Shown: one piece after another, positions 1 through 5,540 of the stretch
Layout: each line of letters begins with the position of its first letter
Position numbering within the stretch: the stretch's first letter is position 1
DNA from: Erysipelotrichaceae bacterium
GTDB taxonomy: Bacteria > Bacillota_I > Bacilli_A > RFN20 > CAG-826
Direction: 5' to 3'
Assembly (NCBI GenBank): GCA_012729405.1
Contig: JAAYDH010000027.1
Span: 1 to 6,044 of the forward strand
Length of the DNA stretch: 6,044 nt
Program-made: the position numbers and the translations under genes
The notes under the pieces: model-generated
Databases searched by the model: none
Seen by the model: only the letters and a program-made list of their open reading frames with translations
Told to the model about the DNA's origin: nothing

Positions 1-905
1 GAGAATGCTCGAAGGAAGAAATTGATCGTTTATGTAGCGAAGCGAGATTTTATAATGCGGAATTTATTATCGCTATCGGTGGAGGGAAAACAATCGATAC
101 AGGCAAGATAGTAGCAAGCCGGCTCGATGTTCCTGTCGCTGTTGTCCCAACAATTGCTTCTACTGACGCGCCTACTAGCGCTTGCGCGGTAGTGTATGAC
201 GAAAACGGAGGAGTACTGGGTGTTGAATATCAAAAACATAATCCCAATTTGGTGCTTGTTGATTCTCAAATTATTGCCGATGCACCAGCGAGATTTCTTG
301 TCGCTGGTATGGGTGACGCCCTGGCGACATGGTTTGAAGCAGAATCCTGCCGAATTAAGCAAGCTAAAAACGAAGTTGGTGAACTAGGTTCTCTCACTGC
401 TTATTCATTAGCAAAGCTTTGCTATGACACAATTATTAATTATGGGGTCGAGGCTTATAACGATTGTTTAAATAAAAAAGTCACTCCAGCATTAGAGGCG
501 GTCATTGAAGCTAATACATTACTTAGCGGGCTCGGTTTTGAAAGTGGCGGCCTCGCTGGTGCCCATTCAATCCATAACGGACTGACATCCTTGCCACAGA
601 CACATGGCTACTATCATGGTGAAAAAGTTGCGTTTGGTGTTTTAGCATCTCTTTTTCTAAGCGAAACAAAAAAGAAATACATTGAAGAAGTATATACATT
701 TTGTGAAAAAGTTGGCTTGCCAACTACATTAGAAGATTTAAATCTCAAATCAATCAAATACGAAGAATTAATTAAAGTAGCCAAGCGGACATGTCAACCT
801 GGCGAATTTATCCATCATGAGGGAGATAACATCACGCCTGAATTAGTTATCGATTTAATTTTAAAGGCCGATAAAGAAGGCAAAAGAAGAAAAGAAACGA
901 AATAA
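1..905 (+). CDS. gldA: Glycerol dehydrogenase, 5' end cut off by window
   Basis: Predicted NAD-dependent glycerol dehydrogenase, a cytoplasmic zinc enzyme of the iron-containing alcohol dehydrogenase superfamily that interconverts glycerol and dihydroxyacetone. The frame is open from base 3, giving 300 visible residues. Reading from there, the dinucleotide-binding motif GGGKTIDTGK is at residues 26-35 and the hallmark VPTIASTDAPTS at 48-59. The metal ligands follow: Asp105 in GMGDALATWFEA, His188 in AHSIHNGLT and His205 in HGEKVAFG. These line up with Asp173, His256 and His274 of the Bacillus stearothermophilus enzyme at a near-constant offset of 68, so about 68 N-terminal residues lie outside the window and the full length would be about 368, normal for the family. 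The stop is TAA at 903-905, followed seven bases later by a terminator. The start, promoter and any upstream partner such as a dihydroxyacetone kinase cannot be seen. A related polyol dehydrogenase is possible, but the motifs are typical of GldA. Confidence 0.93.
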   Translation, partial: ECSKEEIDRLCSEARFYNAEFIIAIGGGKTIDTGKIVASRLDVPVAVVPTIASTDAPTSACAVVYDENGGVLGVEYQKHNPNLVLVDSQIIADAPARFLVAGMGDALATWFEAESCRIKQAKNEVGELGSLTAYSLAKLCYDTIINYGVEAYNDCLNKKVTPALEAVIEANTLLSGLGFESGGLAGAHSIHNGLTSLPQTHGYYHGEKVAFGVLASLFLSETKKKYIEEVYTFCEKVGLPTTLEDLNLKSIKYEELIKVAKRTCQPGEFIHHEGDNITPELVIDLILKADKEGKRRKETK

Positions 906-912
906 CTAAATT

Positions 913-937
913 AAGCCGCATCGATTGCGGCTTTTTT
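913..937 (+). terminator. Rho-independent terminator after gldA
   Basis: A perfect 8-bp stem, AAGCCGCA at 913-920 pairing with TGCGGCTT at 926-933, encloses a 5-base loop (TCGAT). It runs straight into a run of six T at 932-937. It begins seven bases after the gldA stop, so it most likely ends the gldA transcript and insulates ispD, which starts 41 bases further on. Confidence 0.93.
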
Positions 938-963
938 ATTCGTAAAAAAATCCGAAAAAAGAT

Positions 964-976
964 TATAATGGAAGAG
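964..976 (+). promoter_or_regulatory. Candidate ispD -10 box and weak Shine-Dalgarno
   Basis: A consensus TATAAT lies at 964-969, just after an A-rich stretch (944-960). No good -35 hexamer is visible at 16-18 bases upstream (cgtaaa at the expected place). GGAAGAG at 970-976 is a partial Shine-Dalgarno match only 2-4 bases before the ATG at 979. If the -10 is used, transcription would begin near 976, leaving a leader of only a few bases and putting the SD-like bases mostly outside the mRNA. The -10 match is seen directly; its use is inferred. Confidence 0.5.
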
Positions 977-978
977 AT

Positions 979-1683
979 ATGAATATCGCATTGATTGTCG
1001 CGGCCGGAACTGGATCAAGGATGAGAAGTGTTGGAACGCCCAAACAATTTTTGATCGTTTGCGACAAGCCTCTTTTTATTCACACAGTGGAGAAATTTGA
1101 AAGCAATCACAACATTGATTACATTGTTATTATAACCAGCAAAGATTATATTGAAAAAGTTACTTTGTGGTGTAAAGATTATAAGTTGACAAAAGTTAAA
1201 AGAGTGGTCCTCGGAGGCGACACGCGCCAAGCTTCTGTTTATAACGGCCTCCTGAGTCTCGAATCACTGGTTGTTGACGATGACGACATCATACTAATTC
1301 ATGACGCTGCTCGTCCTATGGTGTCTTGTGAAATCATTGATGACAACATTGAGGCATGCCGTAAATACGGGGCGGTTAGTACCGTGATAAAATCGAGCGA
1401 CACGATGATTCGATCCTCGGGCAAAGAACAAATTGAGAAGATTGAAAACCGCGACGAATTATTTCACAATCAAACTCCTCAAACTTTTAAATATTCCATC
1501 ATCAAAAAGGCTCACGATTACGCAAAAAATCAACTTGATTTTGGCGCAACCGACGATAGCCAATTAGTGGTTAAATCAGGCGGAAAAGTTTATTTAGTTC
1601 AAGGTTCAAAACTTAATTTTAAGGTCACTAACAACGATGATTTGAAGTTATTTGAATCTATATTAGAATCCAAAAAGTACTAG
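979..1683 (+). CDS. ispD: 2-C-methyl-D-erythritol 4-phosphate cytidylyltransferase
   Basis: Predicted to transfer CMP from CTP to methylerythritol 4-phosphate, forming CDP-methylerythritol, the third step of the cytoplasmic MEP pathway to isopentenyl diphosphate. The 234 residues match the usual length of about 230. The nucleotide-binding loop AAGTGSRM is at 8-15 and PKQF at 21-24; GGDTRQASVYNGL is at 79-91, HDAARP at 108-113, and Asp141-Thr142 follow. Arg158 sits in ENRDELF, QTPQTF is at 165-170, TDD at 191-193 and NFKVT at 213-217. Arg14, Lys22 and Lys215 correspond to E. coli catalytic Arg20, Lys27 and Lys213. The ATG at 979 begins exactly at the expected N-terminal beta strand, and the stop is TAG. 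The main alternative is the paralogous ribitol-5-phosphate cytidylyltransferase TarI: the stretch IIDDNIEACRKYGAVSTVI resembles TarI. HDAARP instead of HDSVRP, and TDD instead of TDA, favour IspD, as does ispF nearby. Confidence 0.87.
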   Translation: MNIALIVAAGTGSRMRSVGTPKQFLIVCDKPLFIHTVEKFESNHNIDYIVIITSKDYIEKVTLWCKDYKLTKVKRVVLGGDTRQASVYNGLLSLESLVVDDDDIILIHDAARPMVSCEIIDDNIEACRKYGAVSTVIKSSDTMIRSSGKEQIEKIENRDELFHNQTPQTFKYSIIKKAHDYAKNQLDFGATDDSQLVVKSGGKVYLVQGSKLNFKVTNNDDLKLFESILESKKY

Positions 1684-1690
1684 TTTTGCA

Positions 1691-1731
1691 AATAAAAACA
1701 GCGCAATTCAAGGATAAACGCTGTTTTTATT
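1691..1731. terminator. Bidirectional terminator between ispD and cysQ
   Basis: A perfect 13-bp inverted repeat: AATAAAAACAGCG at 1691-1703 pairs with CGCTGTTTTTATT at 1719-1731 around a 15-base loop. The GC core is CAGCG/CGCTG and both arms end in A/T-rich sequence, so a U-rich tail follows the core in either direction; on the plus strand more T follows to 1740. It occupies most of the 55-base gap between the ispD stop (1683) and the cysQ stop (1739), as expected for a shared terminator of converging units. Confidence 0.88.
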
Positions 1732-1738
1732 TTTTGTT

Positions 1739-2515
1739 TTATAGAAGAATGTTTTCCTTGCGATTCACAACAATATAACCATTGCGATTATAAACGTCTT
1801 TTCGATTATATGTGATTTCGCTACCGTCTGGTTCAATGAATAATCCACCAGCTTCAGTGACCACGATTTGGCACGCAGCAGTATCCCATTCTTTTGTGCC
1901 AGCACTCATGCGATAGGTGATTTCTGCAAGACCTTGAGCAATACGACAAGGCTTTAATGATGAGCCATATTTTTCGACGTGTTTAATTTTATCCGAATGT
2001 TTTGCGATGAGGGCTCTTTCAGTATCATTTGAGTGAAAGACGCTACAAAGAACTGTTAAATCTTCTGTCTTGTCGTTAACATGAATTCTTTGATCAACGC
2101 CATTGTTACGATAATACGCGCCCTGATTTTCGGTTGCATAATAGATTTCCCCCGTTAAAGGAACAACGACAACTCCGACAACAATTTTATGCTTGTAGGA
2201 TAACGCGATATTTGTGGTAAAACCACCATCTCTTGCGACGAAATCCTTGGTTCCATCGACTGGGTCGACAATCCAAACATAATCATTTTTTAATCTCGCT
2301 TCACCATCTTCGCTTTCTTCGGTCAAGAAAGCGTGGCTCGGGAAAGCCCTGCTTAAGATTTCGCGAATTTTTAAATCCGCGTTTTTATCAGCTAAAGTAA
2401 CCGGAGAGTTATCTTCTTTTATTTCGACATCAAATTGTTGGTTGTAAATAGCAAGGATTTCTTCTCGGGCGGCTAAGCCAGCTTCAATTGCTACTTGCAG
2501 TTCTTTTTCCCACAT
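1739..2515 (-). CDS. cysQ: 3'(2'),5'-bisphosphate nucleotidase, CysQ type
   Basis: Predicted Mg-dependent phosphatase of the inositol monophosphatase superfamily that removes the 3' phosphate from pAp (adenosine 3',5'-bisphosphate) and possibly PAPS, giving AMP or APS. The 258 residues are normal for the family. Motifs in order: KEDNSPVTLAD at 33-43, the acidic pair of TEES at 66-67, the metal-binding WIVDPVDGTKDF at 81-92, GSSLKPC at 184-190 and EWDTAA at 209-214. Expected metal ligands Glu67, Asp84, Asp87 and Asp211 are all present. TKDF and GSSLK..RIAQG favour CysQ over inositol-1-phosphatase or fructose-bisphosphatase relatives. The ATG at 2515 is two bases after the nrnA stop, and AAGGAG (plus-strand 2527-2532) lies 11 bases upstream inside nrnA. 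It is the last gene of the cluster, ending at the shared terminator. No sulfate-assimilation gene is seen nearby, so a plausible substrate source is pAp released when holo-acyl-carrier protein is made from CoA; that is inference. Confidence 0.87.
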   Translation of the reverse strand: MWEKELQVAIEAGLAAREEILAIYNQQFDVEIKEDNSPVTLADKNADLKIREILSRAFPSHAFLTEESEDGEARLKNDYVWIVDPVDGTKDFVARDGGFTTNIALSYKHKIVVGVVVVPLTGEIYYATENQGAYYRNNGVDQRIHVNDKTEDLTVLCSVFHSNDTERALIAKHSDKIKHVEKYGSSLKPCRIAQGLAEITYRMSAGTKEWDTAACQIVVTEAGGLFIEPDGSEITYNRKDVYNRNGYIVVNRKENILL

Positions 2516-2517
2516 AT

Positions 2518-3477
2518 TTATTTGTTCTCCTTTTTGAAATCGAGAATCGCTTGATCTAAATCTGCGATGATTTGATTTATTAAATCGGGGCTCGAATTTG
2601 GCAAAGTCGCGCCGGCCGCCAAACGATGTCCACCACCACCATACTTAAGCGCAATCGGCTGTACCGCTGGCCCGTTGCTGCGGAATTCAACGTGATTGGT
2701 GCCGTCTTCGTTCTCTGAGAAAAATGTCCAAATTGGGTAGCCTTTGATGTTACTAACTAAATTCACCATGCTCCCAGCTTTGCTGGCGGTCAAATGATAT
2801 TTAGCAATTTGTTCTTTGCTGATGATCAGGTAAATAACTCCAGATTCCGTCTTTTTATAATTTGAAAACACAAATCCTTTGAAGCCAAGGGATTCTTCCT
2901 CAGTGATATTTAGGATGCGATTGAGACTTGTTGGATCAGCGCCTTTTTCACAAATCCACGCAGCTTGTTTAAAAGCTTTCGGGAAATTCGTAATGTATTG
3001 AAATCTTCCGGTGTCGGTGATAATTCCAAGAAAGAGAGCGTCAGCAACGTTTCCATTAATTTTCAAATCCGCTTCACGAATAAAATCAGCGATGAGTTCG
3101 CAGGTTGAGTTCGCTTCGGTTTTGACAACAAATTCACCTTCGGTAAATGTTCCTGAATCGACATGATGATCAATTTTTATCCAAGCCAAAGCTTTTCGAA
3201 TTCTCTGATCTTCCATACGTGAAAGATCGTTGCCATCCAACAGGATCGCTAACGATTTCGAAATAGTATTATCATCTACTCGATCCATTTGACCAAGTTT
3301 TGAGAAGAAAGCTGGGCAACCACTACCAACCGCATTGATGGTTTTTTCAGGGAATGATAATCGAAGAGAGTCCCGCAATCCGATTTGTGCACCATAGCAA
3401 TCGCCATCTGGGTTCATATGTCCAAAAATGGTGATTGTATCATATTTTTTAATTTGTTCTAAAATTTTCTCAAACAT
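2518..3477 (-). CDS. nrnA: DHH-family nanoRNase / pAp phosphatase
   Basis: Predicted bifunctional oligoribonuclease and pAp phosphatase. Family members degrade 2-5 nt nanoRNAs to mononucleotides and dephosphorylate pAp to AMP in the cytoplasm, using Mn ions. The N-terminal DHH domain shows His20 and PDGD (23-26) of motif I, LLDGND with Asp81/Asp84 of motif II, the signature DHH at 103-105, and GIITDTGRF at 151-159 carrying Asp155. The C-terminal DHHA1 domain ends in the substrate-binding GGGGHRLAAGA at 280-290. The 319 residues match the usual 310-325, so the gene is complete with all catalytic residues. Its ATG overlaps the rpoE stop by one base (TAATG) and there is no well-spaced Shine-Dalgarno (GAGGAAG is about 13 bases away), suggesting translation by reinitiation from rpoE. 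RecJ and GdpP-type proteins share the DHH fold but have extra domains absent here. The split between RNase and phosphatase activity cannot be read from sequence. Confidence 0.91.
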   Translation of the reverse strand: MFEKILEQIKKYDTITIFGHMNPDGDCYGAQIGLRDSLRLSFPEKTINAVGSGCPAFFSKLGQMDRVDDNTISKSLAILLDGNDLSRMEDQRIRKALAWIKIDHHVDSGTFTEGEFVVKTEANSTCELIADFIREADLKINGNVADALFLGIITDTGRFQYITNFPKAFKQAAWICEKGADPTSLNRILNITEEESLGFKGFVFSNYKKTESGVIYLIISKEQIAKYHLTASKAGSMVNLVSNIKGYPIWTFFSENEDGTNHVEFRSNGPAVQPIALKYGGGGHRLAAGATLPNSSPDLINQIIADLDQAILDFKKENK

Positions 3478-3860
3478 TAAAGAGTGTCAACTTCCTCGTC
3501 AGAATCGACGGGTGCATCATCCTCGGTTTGTTTCTCTTCGAATATTTCGTTATATTCTTTCTCTTCAATCTCTTCTTCTTCGTCATCATCTGGTGCTTCG
3601 ACATCGCTGTAGACATCTTTCATATCGATGTGAACTTTATCAAAGGTGTGACGACTGCGTAAATCCCAAGTGTTTTCACCGAGAGTAACGAATCGGCCGT
3701 CTAAGACTAAGTTAGTGTAAAAACGGCTTAATTTTTGAGCCAATTCCTCTTTTGACAGACCAGACTCTTTTGCGATGTAATCGCAAATAGTGGCAAACGG
3801 AACTGGGTCCTTTTGTGTGCTTATGAAATCATAAGCTAGATCTAATAATGATTTGGACAT
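3477..3860 (-). CDS. rpoE: DNA-directed RNA polymerase delta subunit
   Basis: Predicted delta subunit of RNA polymerase, specific to Bacillota/Mycoplasmatota; it binds core polymerase, weakens non-specific and unstable promoter complexes and helps recycle the enzyme. The product from this start is 127 residues: a folded HARE-HTH domain at about 2-70 (DPVPFATICDYIA, then the family-typical RFYTNLVLDGRF at 46-57 and NTWDLRS at 63-69), then a disordered acidic tail at 86-127 with 23 Asp/Glu in 42 residues. The tail is shorter than in Bacillus subtilis delta (about 173 residues in total). The ATG at 3860 is chosen because GGAGG sits five bases before it; an in-frame ATG at 3872, adding MEEN, is immediately preceded by GGAG with no spacing and is less likely. 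It follows argS closely, a known Firmicute arrangement, and its stop overlaps the nrnA start. It should not be confused with the proteobacterial sigma factor also called RpoE. Confidence 0.92.
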   Translation of the reverse strand: MSKSLLDLAYDFISTQKDPVPFATICDYIAKESGLSKEELAQKLSRFYTNLVLDGRFVTLGENTWDLRSRHTFDKVHIDMKDVYSDVEAPDDDEEEEIEEKEYNEIFEEKQTEDDAPVDSDEEVDTL

Positions 3861-3865
3861 ATTTT

Positions 3866-3870
3866 CCTCC
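3866..3870 (-). promoter_or_regulatory. rpoE ribosome binding site that decides its start
   Basis: On the minus strand GGAGG occupies 3870-3866, followed by AAAAT and ATG at 3860. This is the best-spaced Shine-Dalgarno in the window. A second match, AAAGGAG (3879-3873), begins within the argS TAA and directly abuts the ATG at 3872, so it is too close to serve that ATG. The pair supports the shorter rpoE reading. Confidence 0.75.
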
Positions 3871-3877
3871 ATCTCCT

Positions 3878-5497
3878 TTACATTTTTAGGGGAGCACTAA
3901 CGCCAACCAAATTGAGGGCGTTTTTTAAAACTTGTTTACTTGCCAAACAAAGTGCTAATCGGGAACCACTGACATCAGGGTTCTCAAAATCTATTACTCT
4001 ACATTCTGTGTAGAAATGATGGATTGACTCCGCCAAATCATGAATGTAGTTAGTAATTTTGTATGGGGCTCTTTCTTTCGCGGCATCTTCTACGACGGTT
4101 TGGAACTCAAAAAGTTTTTTCAATAAGGTCATTTCGCTTTCTTTTTCAAGTTTTGAACCAGACAAATCTAGGGGGATAGTTTTGCCTTGCTCAAGAATTG
4201 AACTTAATCGTGCATGGGCATATTGGGCATAGTACACAGGGTTGTTAGCGCTTTGTTCAACAGCCAAGTCCATATCGAAGTCAAGATGGCCGCTCGCTGC
4301 GCGCATGGCAAAAAGGTATCGAGTGGAATCAACGCCAACTTCTTCAAATAATTCTCTTAGAGTAATCGCGTTTCCCGTTCTCTTTGAAGCTTTAATTTCA
4401 GTGCCATCTTTGATGATTCTCACCATTTGAATGAGTTCAATTTCTAATACATCAGAAGAATATCCATGCATCATCAAAGCGCTCTTCATGCGATTAATAT
4501 AACCATGGTGATCGGCTCCGAGGACATCGATAAGCAGGTCAAAACCACGTGAAAGTTTGTCGACGTGATAGACAATGTCGGGCATGAAATATGTATATTG
4601 GCCGTCACTCTTTTTAATAACGCGGTCTTTGTCGTCGAGATAATCGGTGGTTTTTAAAACGAGGGCTTCGCCATCTTGATAAATATGAGGCTTCAAGAAT
4701 TCAAGTTCCTTTTCAATCGCACCATTACTACGAACTTTTAATTCGCTTGAGAAAACATCAAAAACAATGCCAAATTCTTTAAGGTCTTCTTTGATTTGAT
4801 CTAACTCGAGTTCCATTCCTCTTGTTTTAAAGTAGGAAATAGGATCTTCCATGGTCAAAGCTTTGTCGCCAATCTCTTTAATAATTTGGGTGGCGATATT
4901 TTTAATATCTTCTCCAAAATACCCATCTTTCGGCATTTCGGCATCAAGGCCTAATTGCTTTTTGTATCGGGCTTGAATTGACTCCGCTAAATGAAGGATT
5001 TGACTCCCGGCATCATTAATATAATATTCGCGGGTTACTTGATAACCAGCAAAAGATAAAATCCTGCAAATCGAATCTCCTATAGCTGCACCTCGTGCGT
5101 GGCCAACGTGAAGTTCTCCAGTAGGGTTGGCACTAACAAATTCAACATTGATTTTGAAGTTTTTGGCTTCACCTTTGCCATAATTATCACCTTGATCAGC
5201 AATCTTAGAGATAATGGCTTGGAGCGAGTCGTTCTTCATAAAGAAATTGATAAAACCAGGTCCCGCTATTTCAACTTTATCGATACTCTCCATATCGAGA
5301 TGATTAACAATATCTTGAGCAACTTCTCTTGGAGATTTTCCAAAAAAACGACTCTTCTTCATCGCGATGTTGGTTGCGTAATCTCCGTGAGCTGTATCGC
5401 GGGCATGTTCAATCACAATTTCATCGAGAGAAACCAATTGGCCTAACTCAGACAGAGATTTTTGTATTTTTTCTTTTAAAATTTGTTCAATATTCAT
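3878..5497 (-). CDS. argS: Arginine--tRNA ligase
   Basis: Class Ia aminoacyl-tRNA synthetase that charges tRNA-Arg in the cytoplasm using ATP. The 539 residues are complete but slightly short of the roughly 555 of Bacillus. Order of domains: an N-terminal ArgRS-specific domain at about 1-110 (AHGDYATNIAM at 36-46, GPGFINFF at 79-86); the Rossmann catalytic core with SANPTGELHVGHARG at 122-136, whose HVGH (130-133) is the HIGH signature; EYYINDAG at 157-164; GADHHGYINRMK at 327-338; the KMSKS-loop equivalent KASKRTG at 369-375; and a helical DALR anticodon-binding domain from about 418 (NPVYYAQYAHAR) to the end. The protein ends in VSAPLKM, similar to the conserved ArgRS C terminus. The KMSKS Met is Ala here, but the Ser-Lys pair is intact. 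No earlier in-frame start exists upstream, and there is no clear Shine-Dalgarno before the ATG. It heads the tight rpoE-nrnA-cysQ series. Confidence 0.96.
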   Translation of the reverse strand: MNIEQILKEKIQKSLSELGQLVSLDEIVIEHARDTAHGDYATNIAMKKSRFFGKSPREVAQDIVNHLDMESIDKVEIAGPGFINFFMKNDSLQAIISKIADQGDNYGKGEAKNFKINVEFVSANPTGELHVGHARGAAIGDSICRILSFAGYQVTREYYINDAGSQILHLAESIQARYKKQLGLDAEMPKDGYFGEDIKNIATQIIKEIGDKALTMEDPISYFKTRGMELELDQIKEDLKEFGIVFDVFSSELKVRSNGAIEKELEFLKPHIYQDGEALVLKTTDYLDDKDRVIKKSDGQYTYFMPDIVYHVDKLSRGFDLLIDVLGADHHGYINRMKSALMMHGYSSDVLEIELIQMVRIIKDGTEIKASKRTGNAITLRELFEEVGVDSTRYLFAMRAASGHLDFDMDLAVEQSANNPVYYAQYAHARLSSILEQGKTIPLDLSGSKLEKESEMTLLKKLFEFQTVVEDAAKERAPYKITNYIHDLAESIHHFYTECRVIDFENPDVSGSRLALCLASKQVLKNALNLVGVSAPLKM

Positions 5498-5511
5498 ATG
5501 GTTGACACTTA

Positions 5512-5539
5512 ATTATACTTATGAACAAGTATAAGACAA
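5512..5539 (-). promoter_or_regulatory. Candidate argS promoter with overlapping inverted repeat
   Basis: On the minus strand TTGTCT (5539-5534) is followed after 16 bases by a perfect TATAAT (5517-5512), which ends 14 bases before the argS ATG at 5497. An 8-bp perfect inverted repeat, TTATACTT at 5513-5520 and AAGTATAA at 5527-5534 around a 6-base centre, covers the spacer and most of the -10. The predicted start of transcription is near 5505, giving a leader of only about 5-8 bases with no Shine-Dalgarno. Sequence matches are seen directly; promoter use and any repressor binding are inferred. Confidence 0.5.
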
Positions 5540-5540
5540 G

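Noticed and set aside
30..362. Open reading frame of 110 codons on the minus strand
   Set aside because: It lies wholly antisense to the strongly conserved gldA frame and its translation has no recognisable domain.
979..1683. TarI (ribitol-5-phosphate cytidylyltransferase) instead of IspD
   Set aside because: The central region resembles TarI, but HDAARP and TDD are IspD-like and no teichoic acid gene is nearby; kept only as the stated alternative.
3485..3490. TTGACA on the minus strand at the end of rpoE, a possible nrnA promoter
   Set aside because: Hexamers at 17-18 bases spacing (AAATTT, AATTTT) match TATAAT poorly, and the site encodes the conserved acidic end of delta.
3428..3688. Open reading frame of 86 codons on the plus strand
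   Set aside because: It is the reverse of the acidic rpoE tail and the nrnA N terminus; its odd Arg/His/Leu-rich composition follows from the GA-rich coding on the other strand.
3861..3872. Longer rpoE start at 3872 (adds MEEN)
   Set aside because: The Shine-Dalgarno abuts that ATG without spacing, whereas GGAGG is five bases before the ATG at 3860.
5099..5446. Open reading frame of 115 codons on the plus strand
   Set aside because: It is a shadow of the conserved N-terminal half of argS; no family resemblance.
5502..5507. Perfect TTGACA -35 hexamer on the plus strand
   Set aside because: The nearest -10-like hexamers are 6 or 22 bases away, and no plus-strand gene follows.
5498..5540. T-box or other riboswitch upstream of argS
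   Set aside because: The gap is only 43 bases, far too short for a T-box, and no specifier or antiterminator structure is visible.
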